In this document: piece after piece, positions 22,440 to 34,913 of the stretch
How positions within the stretch are numbered: the stretch's first letter is position 1
Layout: each line of letters begins with the position of its first letter
Assembly (NCBI GenBank): GCA_015680685.1
Contig: MNCI01030517.1
Span: 170,619-234,618 of the forward strand
From: Gnetum montanum
Lineage: Eukaryota; Streptophyta; Gnetopsida; Gnetales; Gnetaceae
Direction of reading: 5' to 3'
DNA: 64,000 bases
Notes under the pieces: model-generated
The model's input: the letters and a program-made list of their open reading frames with translations, nothing else
Told to the model about the DNA's origin: nothing
Database searches by the model: none
Made by a program: the position numbers and the translations under genes

Positions 22440-25400
22440 ACAAGCAAGATGCATGGGTTATGCAACAGTTGAAGATTTGGTTTTAGAAAACATTAGAAAG
22501 CTGAAAAAATGCGCACATGATCAGGCATACATGGTCAGAAAAGGTGAAAAAGATTTCAAAGGAAGAGACAAGTTTAATTAAAAGAAAAACTCAAGACCTA
22601 CTTTATTAAATAATTCTAAGCAACAAAATTAATAGAAGCATCAAAACCAAAGAAGTACAAATTTTAGAGGCAATTATAGAGAAAGACATTTTGGAAACCA
22701 AAATTCACAATTCTCACAAAGAAACTCCAATCCAAGACTATAATTTTGCAAATTCTGTAACAAGAGAGACCATTCAATGGACTGATGTTGGAAGAAAACT
22801 GTATTTGAAACAATGAAGATGAAAAATAGTAATAAAGCAATCAAAATTAGAACCATACAAATTCAAATGAAGGAAAAGTGTATTCGGCATCAAACTTTAA
22901 AGCAATCAACTTAATCAGGCAAGTTGAACCCAATAATTGGATTGCTAACAATGGCTGTTCCAATCACATGATTCCTTACAAAGAAAATTTCATTAAATTT
23001 TATCTAGTTAATGATCTTGAAAGAATCAAAATTGAAGATGATAAATTCATTAACATTGAAAGCATTGGCAAAGTAGTGATAAAACTTCATGATGGACATC
23101 CAATCAGTATGCATGATCTTTTCTAGTACCATAGATAGCAAATTTACTACCTCCAATTGGCCAGATTTCCTAAAAAGGCTATGATGTGGTTTTTCATGAA
23201 GATGAATGCATTATATCAAATGGAGATTTTGAAATAGTTAGAATACAATGAATTGAAAATTAAATTTTTGCCTTGAAGCATCAAATTCAAAATCAGAGTT
23301 TTGAAGAAAATTAGATTTCAAATGTCAACGAGGATCAAGAGACACATGAAAATTAGCAAGAAGACCACCAATCACAAGAAGACCACTAGCAAATTATTTA
23401 AGACCAAAAGCAACAACAGAATGTCATCAAGAAAAATCAAAATTTTGATGAAACAAGATTATGGCATTGGAGGTTAGGACATGCATCTTATCCTAACATT
23501 GAAAAACTAATAAAAAACAAAACTACAAAAGGAGAAACCATTAGAAATACACTAAATGAAGCATGTGAAGTATGTTTAAAAGGTAAACAAAAGACCTTAT
23601 CTAATAACAGTCACCTGGAGAAACATTAAATGCCCCTTGAATTATTACACATGGATCTTGTTTGATCAATGCCAACTATAACACTTGGAGGTGGAAGATT
23701 TTTTAATGTTATTATTGATAATTGCACCAGATTTACTTGGACTTATATTCTTAATTCAAAAAAATCAGGCTCTTGGTACTTTCTAGAATTTTCATAAGCT
23801 AATGGAAAACAAATTTGGCCTTAAAATCAAGCAATTAGATCAGACAAGAAAAGAGACTTTATTTCTCAAGAATTTGAAGATTATTATAACAATAATAGAA
23901 TCCACAAACAAATTACAGTGGTCATGTACCTAAAAGCAATGGAATAGCTAAAAAGAAGAATGGAATGATACAAGAAATGAGTAGAGGCTTGTTGAAACAT
24001 GCATGTTTGCCAAATTACCCTTAGAGCCAACTGATACACATAGCTACTTACATTCTCAATAGGTTAATCACTACATCAAGCAAGGACAAAACACCTTTTA
24101 AATTGCTCTACAAGAGAATTCCTAACTTGAAATGCATGAAAGTGTTTGGATTTGTGCTATGTAAAAATTCCAAACCAATTACTTGACAAGTTTGAGGACA
24201 AAAGTGTTAAATGCATATTTTAAGGGTATGATAATAAAACCAGCAAGTATAAATGTTACAATCCAATTGAAAAAATTGGTTACTAAACTAGGGATGTCAG
24301 ATTTGTTGAGCACAAGATAGAAATTAAGGAAATCCAACAAGCAAAAAAATTAGAGAGTTCTTACCATCCAAAATTATGTCAATAAAAATCATCCTAAACA
24401 AAAAATTCTAGACAACAATTATGATAGAAGATATAAAAGATCACAAGCCATAAGTCATATCACATATTTAGCACTTCCTCATGAACCTAAAACTGCTGAT
24501 GAAACATTGAACAATCAAGTTTGGCAACAAGCAATGTAGGCGTATAATTCCATAATAAAAAATGAAACATGGAATTTGGTAGATAAACCAAAAGTCAAAA
24601 ATATTATTAACTACAAGTGGATTTTCAAAACAAAATTCAATGAGAAATGTGAGGTTTCTATGTACAAAGACTAGTTACAAAAGGTTTTACACAAAAGAAG
24701 AATATTGATTTGAAACCATCAAATGCATAATGTTTCTAGTAGCCCATAAAGATCTTAAATTGCATCAAATGAATATAAATTTAGCATCTCCAAATGGCAA
24801 TAGAGAAGATGATATGTATATTTGTCAACCAGTAGGCTTCATTCAGAAAGATACAAAACCAAAGTTTGTAAACTAAGAAAGGCACTTTGTTAAAAAAAGC
24901 ACATAGAGCTTAGTTTCAAAGAATCAAAGATTTTCTAATTAAGAAAAATTACAAGTCATGTCCATTTGAGTCCACATTACATCATAAGCATGACAGAACA
25001 AATTTAGTCATGATTTCATTTTATGTAGATGATCTGGTTTTCAAAAGAACATTTACTTCACAAGAAATCCGAACATCTTGACATCAAATACTATTCCCTC
25101 AACCAAGAATTCAAGGAAGGAGCAGTCAAGACAAAGGATGTGTAGACAAGTGAATAATTGGCAGATCTCATGACCAAAATCCTATAGCCTTGTAGAATTA
25201 AATTCTTGAACAGCAAGACGAGGATGACAAGGATGAATGAAGATGATGATTCACAAGTGAAGACAAATCAAATGACTCCGACCAACACAAATTTAACACT
25301 AAAGTAGAGAACATCGATCATAGTGTGAAATTCTCATTGCCACACATAGGGAACATTAGTTAGGAATTAGTTGACTTTGAAAATAGGATAAAAGCCTTGT

Positions 25401-25560
25401 AATATTAATGTTTTATCTATAAATAAGGAAGCCCAAAATTCATCACCTATTAAGTTATTAAAAATATTTTCAAGGACAGCCATCATGTAAAAGGGAATGT
25501 AAACCCCACACCCCTCTTTTTTTTTTTTAAAAAAAAAAATCCATTAGAGTTCCCTTATTT
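22440..25560 (+). mobile_element. Truncated Ty1/copia element in an intron
   Basis: Plus-strand copia domains in order. Gag end with a CX2CX4HX4C zinc knuckle (CKFCNKRDHS) at about 22747-22795. Protease WIANNGCSNHM at about 22938-22970, where the usual catalytic Asp-Ser-Gly is Asn-Asn-Gly. Integrase zinc region LWHWRLGHA...CEVCLKGKQ at about 23458-23595 and RSDKKRDFISQEF at about 23845. RT NETWNLVDKPK..INYKWIFKTKF at about 24560-24640 and an intact YVDD at 25022-25033. RNase H tail VKTKDV.TSE.LADLMTKIL at about 25127-25180. A probable 3' LTR begins near 25358 (GTTAGGAATTAG, TATA at about 25420). The 5' LTR and most of gag are missing. It lies antisense to the fossil gene, in its largest intron. 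Confidence 0.75.
25516..25541. repeat. T-run/A-run hairpin
   Basis: A run of T directly followed by a run of A forms a perfect short inverted repeat at the distal end of the copia 3' LTR region. Confidence 0.8.
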
Positions 25561-27851
25561 GAGCTCCATTCCATGGGTAAAAACTTTCTAGGTCAAATTT
25601 ATATATTGACAAGCATAAGTCACTTGAAATACACCTAAATTGTAGTTATGAGGCTATTAATTTGGTTTGTTAAGTTGCAAATTTTCTGTTTTATATTGCA
25701 TTATTGTTAGCACATTAAGCATGATTAGCACATTGAAACACAATTTAAAACACAATGAAATAGAAAATCATTATTTCCAAATACAACTATATTCTGAATT
25801 AAATTATAATTCTGAAATTCTCCCTTGTTCATATTCATCAACTATGTATCCTTGCTAAAAATTAATTCTTCCATAAAAATTCAATCAAATTTGAAAAGCA
25901 TCCGCTGCTGTCAATTTGATAGCTTATAGCTTTAGTATCAAAATCTAGCACCAAACATGTTGCACTTATAGTTGTATTTATCAATTTTTTCAACTATATG
26001 GAAGTGAAGCGATCAACAATAATAATTTCACCTCATCATCCAAAACTTTCTTTAAATATTTTAGCTATTTAAAATAAATGTTGAGATTAGAAAGATGTTA
26101 GGCCACTATGTCACTCTCCTTCATCTTTAACTTAAACAATATTCACATTTGAAAAACTTTACTAGGTCTTAATTGTTGTTCATATAACTTGATTAGCATC
26201 TTCTACAAGCCCTTTACTATAGTATTATCAACCAGACTATACAAAGTTTTTTTAGATGGTTTCGTCATGTGTAGGAAAGACCAAGTCACACCTATTAGAA
26301 AAGGTTGATTATTTGAAGTAAAGGGGAAATCCCAAAAAAGGAAAAAACAAAACAAACCAAAAAAATAAAAGAGAAGAAAAAAGAAAAAGAAGAAGAGGAA
26401 TAGTAAGAAGAATAATGTAAGAATAAAGAAGGATTTCCAAATTTTTGAAATTAATATTAATTTGGCTCTTAGCAAAGGTGAATTATGGGAAAAACCAGCT
26501 CCATGTAATTCAAATAAAGCTAGGATGATGATGATATTATAAAGGTACAAAACATATTTATGCCATTTAATTAAAGACTCAAATGTATTGATGTCAAAAT
26601 TCAAAATGCTTTGACCTTACTGAAATTAACATTTAAGTATTAATGCTTAAATTTTAATCAACACTTTAATCTATTAATTTTTCTATAGTTTTGATTAAGT
26701 ATGACTTTTTAGAAACTTAACATGTGGTATGCTTATGCTCATTTTAATGATCACAACATACTTTGAATGTAAAAATAGGATTTTAACAATAAAAATATTT
26801 TAATCCCTACTTAATAAATAAGGGTCATTACATAGAGGTGTAGTGCTTATCTCACTACGTTCATTATCTCTTAGCCTAGTGTTATGATGTTATTTATTTA
26901 CTGTGACAAACTCTAACCAACTAATAGTTGGCCAATAGGCCAAAAAGATGCATCCATTAATTTATTTTTCACATCTCTTTATTTATAATTTTCTATTAAA
27001 TATTTTAACACGTTGAGATGGATTTGGATTTGGATTTAACATCATCATAAATTATCTCTCAACATCAGTTCGCATAGGTACCCTAAACTATGAACTCGAT
27101 GTCTACAGCTCAACCTTCACTTATAAGTTATGACCTTTATTGTGAATAGGTTCTCGTGTCATTTTTGTAAGTTGTGAGTTAATCTCATAATTACTCTCCT
27201 TCTTGTTCATTGATTCACATAGCGCATCATAGGTTTGCATTAACATCTCTTTCTTATGCTTCCTTTTTAATGCTACTGATTCTAGTAACGTTCACAAATT
27301 ATATTACTCATGAAGCGATGCATGTTCACAAGTCACCATGTATCTCCATTGGTGACCTTCCATGAGTTGTTAAATGTAAAACTAATAACTCTACATTGTT
27401 TCATGAGTCCATATTCTTACAATGACCCCTAATTCTTAATAAAATGGTTGCTTTTTTCAAATTCACAATTGCACCTCCTGTGACTAAAACTCTAAACATT
27501 CTATGCATATTTTTCATACATATCTTTCTTAATCACTCACCAATGGTGATTCCCTTAATTAAATTATGTGTAGTAAACCAGCCCCGTTTTTTTAAAAATA
27601 AAACTCTTGCTAACCCAAACAAAATCGAAATTGTGCAGTCTAAAATAACATTTTTGACTATTTATTTTGGCACTTTCCTTCTTTTGATATTTATCTGCAT
27701 ACATGATATGATGATGCATAAACCAAGCCTGGCAATAAAAATATATGTAAAATGCTAATGGGATAAACTAGATTGCATTTTCAAAAAATATATGAACATC
27801 ATATAAAAATAAGTAATCAATGTAATAGACATTAAAATGACCTAAACTTAC
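25561..27851. other. Intron sequence without recognised genes
   Basis: Intron of the fossil gene beyond the copia insert. A purine-rich AAAGAAG-type tract at 26330-26420 creates the long antisense open frame 26203-26604, which is low-complexity and unlikely to be coding. Confidence 0.5.
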
Positions 27852-29576
27852 CACGCTTACACCCTTTTCTTTTCTTTGGTTGCTCTTGAACTTCTACAAC
27901 CTACAAAATTGACATTTATGAATTACGTCAGAGGTGATGGCATTGTAATAACTCATTCATGACTTGCATATTGCAGGTCACAAATTGAATCCCAAAAGGT
28001 TATACTAAGACATTAAAAAAATTTGGGTTTTAAAAAAATTTTAAGGACTGAATTCTATCCAATAAGTGCATAGAATCTAAATGTGGATGTACCAAAGAAC
28101 ATCAATTTCAATTTCATAATCAAGAGTAAACAAACAGGAAAAAATCATGTATTAAATTTACTTACTTCATCATCACTTACATTTACAATTGAATCTTGTG
28201 GAACATAATTGAAGAAAATTAGGCAAAATGGTAGAATGCAAAATATACCCAAAAAATTATTAATAAAAAAAACTTATGGCACACTGAATTTCTTAGTTGA
28301 CGTGTTTGTATTTTGCTTTCCTCTGGCTAAAATTTAAAGTTATCAAAAATTAAGAGATATTAATAACATTTTGTTTGAAAATGTTATTAAATAAAAGGGG
28401 ACCAAATTTCATGAATTCTATTGCGAGGAAAAACATGTCAACCTTTTGTTCCAGCAATCTTCTGCCTTCCTTGTGATTTCTGCTAAAGGAATATGGAGAA
28501 AAAAAAGTAACTTTATCACTTTGATGCTGTAGCTTTATTTCTTTGGATAGATGATTTAGAAAAGAAAAAAAAAGAACAAAGTATCTCAAGGAAATGCAAG
28601 CTAAGTTATGCACATGATCACAAAAAATCAAGGAAACTTAATCAAAACCCTTTTTTCTGGGTGAGCATTCTAAGATTTAAGACTTAGCAATCAAAGTCTA
28701 TTTGTAAAAATGATTAATAAACCTCAATGCAGCATAGAATTCGTAGTTATCATTAAATAAAGCTTATGAAAAATTATATTTGAATTCTTGGATAGAGCAT
28801 TGAAGATGCATTCCAATTTTATGCTAATATTTAAAGAAAAATAGCATTGCATCTTGTAGCATGCTGTTATATCTTAATGGATGAATTAGGGAAATGCAAG
28901 TAAATATATGGGATGAAATGACCATGCTTTGAAATAAGGTTATCTCCACACACATCTCCCATTTTTTGCAAATAACTTAGCTTTGATAACTTGGCAGAAA
29001 GCTATAAACCATATTGCAAAATTAAATGGGTTTTGTAGATAATCAATAATAGAAAATTAATGGTAAGAATGTTGCCATACACAAAAGGAATAGACATAGG
29101 TGAACATTAAGGAATGTTCAATAAATTTCTGAATCAACAAGGATATGATCTCTGTTACCAATTCATTGAATTTAGAGTTGTGCTTAATAATGGAGTTGAG
29201 AACTAGATAATAAAGTAGGTACTCCAAGCTATATTGGATTCTCAGATTATGTCAAAGAAGACCTCTACATATTTGTGCAGAGCCTGGTATTGTTATATTA
29301 CTCCTAGGTAGTACAAAATTTTACATATGCACTTGCACTTTGCAACTATTTAATTGGCTCAATATTAAAGTATGCATGATTGGAATTAACCCTTGCATAA
29401 ATAATGCAATCATCGGTTCCATGATGACTATCTACTAACCAATGGAAACTTTATGTGAACGCTATGTTAGACTCATATTGCTTTGCTTTTAGTGATAGAC
29501 TAACTTGAAGTTGGATGCATAATAATGTACATTCTACAGGACAAGCCATTACAGGCCATCATTTGTAGTGATGGGA

Positions 29577-29706
29577 AGGTGCTCATTTCTTAGGCTGTAA
29601 GTCATGGGTTTGAACCTAGGCACAACCACTAGAAAAGAGCTTAAGGTACTCATTTTTAGGTCATAATTCATGGGTTTGAACCTAAACACAACCACTAGAA
29701 AAGAGG
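29577..29706 (+). repeat. Tandem tRNA-derived SINE-like units
   Basis: Two direct copies of about 62 bases, at 29577-29638 and 29645-29706. Each runs from AGGTGCTCAT or AGGTACTCAT through ATGGGTTTGAACCTA to CACAACCACTAGAAAAGAG. GGGTTTGAACC matches a polymerase III B box (GGTTCGANNCC) with one CpG transition. The A box is weak, and no poly(A) tail or target duplication was identified. They lie in an intron of the fossil gene, between exons 3 and 4. Confidence 0.45.
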
Positions 29707-30664
29707 GTACACTTTCACCCATCTACCAATCTTCCCAAGACTATTCATATGAAAATTGAATAAATAATAATTCCCTAATGAAAAACAAAAGTATGATATG
29801 CAAATGTCAACAATAACTGATTGAAATTATGCACTCTTTATGTTTATATTTAAACATTTTCAAATTACTGTGATGGAAAGCAAGTAAGAAGATAAAAAAT
29901 AACAAATCATTACCTTTTCCTTTGATTTATTTACATATGAAGCTATGCTAGTTTGCACAAGAACTCCTTTTGACAATGAAGGTGGTTGAGCATTGGCATT
30001 TGCCTTATTGCTTTTCCCTTTTCGAGAACCAGTATTTGCTTCCTTTATAGGTTGGTCTTTAGCAAAAGACGACTCTGTATGAGGATTAATTAAATGAATC
30101 ATGTACCTGGAGATATTAACAGAAAATGTTTCACAATATCGAAAAAAAAACAATCTAACTATCGCAGCATACATTTTACAAGCACTCACCAATGCTAGTT
30201 CCAAGATTTTGATCAACATTTTATCCTTTTGAAAAAGGTCTCTTCTGAATCTGATGAACTTTGAGCACTCTTTGTGTTGTTAGTGTCATTTTTAGAAGGA
30301 GATTCAACAAATCTGTGCGTGTAGGAAAATTTCAAATTGAGATTTCATAGGAAATATAAAAATTTCTTATGTTAGAGTACTAATATTATTCATGTCATAC
30401 AAACAAATTATCCACTTACTTGAAGACTTTTCCTGCTCTCCTTCTAGATGTCCATGTTGGTGTTGGTGGTACATTTGTTTTTGGTTCAGTGTTCTGCTTA
30501 TCAGTAATGTTAAAGCATGATGTGAAGCTTCTACTTGCATGAGGCACATGTATCTTGCTATCAGAGTCAATATCCATATCATCCAATTCCCTTGCATATA
30601 ACTTTCTTCCAGAAATATTTTCAATGTTAACATCTTTGTCAGCTCCAACTTTAAATGTCAACAT

Positions 30665-31529
30665 TTATGCCCAACCATACTAATCAGAAGCATTCACGCA
30701 TGATCTAGTCAAATTTCATAGACCTTAAGTTCCTAAGTACACTAGTTCTAGGACGTGAAATCTAATTGAGATGATTGTTGTCATCTCAACTACACTTGTG
30801 AAGCTTAATTGTATGGTTAAGTGTAATTGAGGCACATGATTTTTATTATTTTATATTTTGTTGATCCATGATTAAAAATAGGTTGAAACTCAATTTAACT
30901 AATCTAATTGCTAATTGATAACTAACTATCCTAATATAAGTATCTAATCCCTCTTTCCATGCACATCTTGAACACATATAACTTTGCTAGGTTACCAAAT
31001 GTTAAGTGTTCCTAGGATTACCAAGCATCATACGCATGCTCGAAGTGGTCGTACTTATGTGCTTAATTAATTGCTATTTAATCTAGCTAGCTTACTTTAG
31101 CTTAATTACTAGAAACAATAAATGAAATTGTGTAGAACATTAAATATATGAATAAAATATTTAAGCCAGCCAAGGTGCTATAAGGTTTGATTAGAAAGCT
31201 CATCTTTATTGCCGAACACTGCTGTGCTCAGGTACAACAATGCTTAAATAAAGATCCATACACTCAATGACTCCTATTGTAGGAACTTTGGAAAATATTC
31301 TACCTACTATGGGCACTTTGGAAAATATTCTAACTTTGGAGAGAAGAAACTACAAGATCTCTGCTATGCTATGGCAAAACTACTACCTAAATTGTATGCC
31401 AAAGCACTATATTTATAGGTCAATACACATCTTGCGATATCGAGTACCTGACATCGCTTTCTGGGCCCCGATATCCGATATTTTATATTGAGGCTCTGAT
31501 ATCGGAGCTAACAAAAATGCGCTTCATCA
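30665..31529 (-). repeat. LTR E (3' LTR)
   Basis: Minus-strand LTR sharing blocks with LTRs F, G and H: CCCAACCATACTAATC, CTAGTCAAATTTCATAGACC, CTTAAGTTCCTAAGTACAC, CATCTTTATTGCCG and the palindrome/TATA promoter. The promoter-side end is GCTTCATCA at 31521-31529, next to the polypurine tract; the other end lacks the TGATGAG terminus. Confidence 0.8.
31410..31503 (-). promoter_or_regulatory. LTR E promoter: TATA box and GATATC cluster
   Basis: On the minus strand a TATAAATA box at 31417-31410 is preceded upstream by GATATC cores at 31436-31441, 31470-31475 and 31498-31503, with decayed GACATC and GATATT between them. Same order and spacing class as LTRs C and H. Confidence 0.65.
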
Positions 31530-31540
31530 TACCCCCATCA
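31530..31540 (-). other. Polypurine tract of element F/E
   Basis: Minus strand TGATGGGGGTA directly before the LTR start, with the conserved GAGGACGAGC word 15-25 bases further upstream; element H at 62254-62262 has the same arrangement. Confidence 0.65.
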
Positions 31541-33639
31541 CTAAATGAAAGCTCGTCCTCAAGTAAACAAAAGGAGGAACAAGTCCCTTACAAAATATTG
31601 GGAACATATGGGATTATTGATAGACATGCAAATTAACTCAAATGAAACAAAAAAATTCTAAGTGCCTAAGTATATGGATTTACAATATTTTACAAAATTA
31701 AGTGTTCATGATAATAGAATTGAACACCCTGGTCAAAACTAACATCCAACTCCTTTGGTAGTTGAAGAGCGAGGGAGAAGATTCAATGATCATGAAGGAT
31801 CCTTAGCGCATTCTACTATTGCTTCTTCTTTGGTGAAGAACCAGTCCATGCTTCCCACTACAACCATAACAAAATTGTAGATTAGTGCGCAACATGTAAC
31901 ATATAGCTTTTTAGGTACCTTATCTCATCAGTAGTTAGAGTTGACTAGGTTGTGATTATGGTGGATTGATTCTTTTAATAGTGTTACTGGGAAGGATAAA
32001 AAATGCGCTGAAATGGATAAGTAGTCCATTATTAAAATTTGAAAAGTCCAAATGTGGTGAAATACTTAAAGAGGGTTAAAGAATTCACAACAATAATAAA
32101 AAGATTTTACTGAAAAACATTGTGAAGATGAACACAATTGGATGTCATTGATGGGGCACACAAAGAGATTTGATTGTGAGAATGTCTAAGGGTAAAGAAC
32201 TTAACTAATCCAACCAAAAGGTATGCAAGTGGGTCCTTCCCAACATAGGCACATGCCCTTGTTGCCCTTACATAACCTCATACCAAGGAGTCTATGGGCC
32301 CCATGGGTGATTAATGGTTACGAAAAGTCAAGCACGAAAACTCAGAAGAAACTACTTAAGAATTTCGACATATCGAACTAGAACATCGAATAAAAACATG
32401 AACATTGACAATGAAGATAGGCATGAAAAGCATAGATGGATGTGAGAGAGAGTGAAATGGAGTTCCTAATTAGGGTTATATAAAGTCCATCCTTAGTCCA
32501 GACCAAAACCAATCACGTTCCATAACTTTTCATCACCACTCTAAGATTGGTTCACCTCCTTGAGACATAAGAGTGCGCCCAAAGAACAACCACCATTCCT
32601 TATTTTAAGAAGAAAAGAGAAGTAGGAAGTGAGAGAGGGCCTTAGTTAGAGGACACCTTCAGGCATGGGTAACATGTCTTACCAGCCTCATAACTAGTGC
32701 TTATAGCCCATTTGTTTTATCTAAGGGTGTGCTTTAAATTCCCATCATTGTTTTTTTTCTTGGAACCACACCATGCAAAGACTTATTTAACTTCCTATTA
32801 CTAGTCAACACAGAACAACAAGTAATCCATGAAAACACACATGTACCCAAGTAAGCAAAAAGGCACAAAGAGCACTAAGTGCCCTTGAAGTCACACATTG
32901 TTCAAACCTTTGAATTCTTCCCAATTCTAGAAACTACCAAGGTTATAAATTTGTTAAGGTTTTATTAATGAAAAAGGAATCCCATTGTTCCAGAACAAGG
33001 AACACCAAAGAGTTTGTGTTTGGGTGGATATCATGGACTCACTGCCTATTCCATAAAAAAGAAACCATGTCCTAGTTATTAGTAACAAAATTCGAAGCTA
33101 GAATCCAAACACCAATAGCCAAATAACTTGATAGCACATGCCCACATCAAACAAACCACATTGTACCGAGTTGGTAATAAGGCATGTTATTATTCAAACA
33201 CAATAAGAAAATCACATGAAAGGAAAGAAACTATACAAGAAATTGTAAAACATTCAAGAAAAATAAAACATACTAATGATGTTGTAAAACAAAAATTGGA
33301 AAAAATTAATAATGTAAAAACAAAAAGATATAAGATAAAGAAGGTGTAAAATAAAAAGTTGTAAAAATAACAAGGTGTAAAACAAAAAGATTAAAAACTA
33401 AGGAGTTACTTATATAGTTAGAATGGATGTCCATCTCCCCCATGACTAAGTTGAAAGGAGGAGATTCAAAAGAGTAAGCATGGTTGTCCATCCAATGTGT
33501 TTGCTACATTGGCTTGCTTAGGCTCATGGAAAGGTTTGACTTGTTATGTGTTGACCAGCTACTTCTTGTTTAGGCCCTTAGGTTTGTAAATAAACATGGC
33601 CCCAAAAGGAAAAGTTTCATAAATGATATAAGGTCCTTT
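31541..33639 (-). other. Non-coding 3' tail of element F/E
   Basis: About 2.1 kb between integrase and the 3' LTR, where many Athila elements carry an env-like ORF; I find no coherent frame. It aligns in blocks with 62254-64000 of element H (for example GTGGGTCCTTCCCAA near 32230 against GTGGGTCCTCCCCAA near 63038). An A-rich stretch at 33240-33400 repeats GTAAAA(C)AAAAAG. Confidence 0.55.
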
Positions 33640-34663
33640 CCACAATGTCTGGAACTTAGTTCGTTGAGGTACGTGTGTGGGGTTCTAGTAGGGGACCTTA
33701 TCTCCTAGTTGAAATTTAACTTTCCTAATTCTAAGGTCATGGCACTTTTTGTTAAATGCCTTGTGCAACTCATTAGATGACAGGGCCACCTAGCAGGTTG
33801 AGATTCATTAATCTTTCTTTTTATGCTAGACTCAAGTCATGGTCAAGGTCATTGACTATTGAAAGTGTATGAAGTTTGGATTGAATAGGAAGAGTTGGCA
33901 ATTTTCCATACACCAACTCATAGAGAAAGTAGCCTCTAGGGAGTTTCCATGTTGAGTAGCAGGCCTAAAGGACATCATTGAGTTTTTTGCTCCAGTAACT
34001 CCTATATTTATTAACTATTCTTGTTAAGATCTTAGTGATTTCCCTATTGGTAACCTCAGCTCAGGTGTTGGCTTAGGGGTGATAGGGTGTTGTTAGTTTA
34101 TGTTCGACCCCTAAGCGATGCATAAGCTTTCAAAAGGTGGTGCCTATAAAGTGGATTCCATTATCAAAAATTAATGCATGTGGCATACCAAACCTATTTA
34201 CAAAATTCTATTATACAAACTCAGCAGTAGTAGAAGATGTATAGTTGGTGACGGTTGCTGCTTCTACCCATTTCGTACAATAGTAAACAAAAACTATGAT
34301 GTACACCTTTCCATTTGACATGGGAGTCATGGGATCCATGAAGTCAATGCCCCAAAGATTAAAGGGTTTCAATGGTTGAATCCATTGCTAAGGTCCCTCC
34401 ATTCAAGTAGTCATTCTACCATCTCATTAGCAATGTTCACAAGAGTGGAAAAATTGATGAGGATCCTTGAAAATTGTTGGCCAATAATACCCTACCATTA
34501 AGATTTTAATGGTCATGCATCTCCTAGCATAGTGGCCCCCACAAGGACACTCATGAGCATCCTGGAGAATGCGTAGTTGATTAGCATTAGGGATACACCA
34601 ACGAACTAGGCCATTGGCACATAACTTGTAGAGATATCCATTGATCTCCATGAAGCATTTCAC
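33640..34663 (-). pseudogene. Integrase of element F/E
   Basis: Minus strand. The zinc domain lies in the 78-codon frame 34663-34427: HECPCGGHYA...HSCEHC, a complete HHCC set. The catalytic core follows with WGIDFMDPM (first Asp, about 34350), FDNGIHFIG (second Asp, about 34170) and VTNREI (Glu, about 34060), so all three acidic residues survive. The downstream part to about 33640 keeps SYWSKKLNDVLWACYSTWK and ELVYGKLP. Several in-frame TAG/TAA stops make it non-functional. Order and motifs fit the Athila lineage. Confidence 0.75.
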
Positions 34664-34913
34664 CTAGTGAAGAAACTATTGTTTCTTCTAGTGGTCTAGC
34701 CCTTGAAGCATCTCTTGAGTGAGAAGATAGGTGAGAATGCCATCATACCATTTAGGCTTAGTGGGAAATTATTCAATTATAGCCTTGTCAAAGAGGATTT
34801 CATTAAGAAATAGATTAGACAGTGAACTTTCCTCATCTTTTTTGTCCCATCCCAACTGAGACAAGTTGTTAACGACCATATTCTCAATTCCCTTTCGATC
34901 TACCATTGTAAGA

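Larger units (their letters stand above)
21057..30664 (-). pseudogene. Fossil nine-exon gene, 5'-truncated, nuclear-type protein
   Basis: Minus-strand exons: 30664-30420, 30312-30190, 30106-29914, 28482-28443, 28195-28167, 27900-27852, 22091-22048, 21845-21807 and 21095-21057 (stop). All junctions keep one reading frame. Donors are GT (GTAAGT, GTGAGT types) except GC at 22047; acceptors are AG. The product is hydrophilic and charged: GRKLYARELDDMDID, RRAGKVFKFVESPSKN, VNVSDDEVVEVQEQPKKRKG (a possible nuclear localisation signal), ending EPSDDEKDEDWVE. I do not recognise the family; a chromatin or nuclear protein is a guess. Exon 2 has two stops, TGA at 30213-30215 and TAG at 30195-30197, each one C-to-T from Arg or Gln. 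The 5' end is cut at 30665 by an LTR. The 5.7-kb intron before 22091 contains a copia element. Confidence 0.7.

Noticed and set aside
26203-26604. 133-codon minus-strand open frame
   Set aside because: Driven by a purine-rich low-complexity tract that gives runs of Phe and Leu; no domain.
30367-30648. Alternative minus-strand frame of 93 codons over fossil exon 1
   Set aside because: The overlapping frame 30664-30420 splices in phase to the following exons and has a charged, protein-like composition; this one does not.
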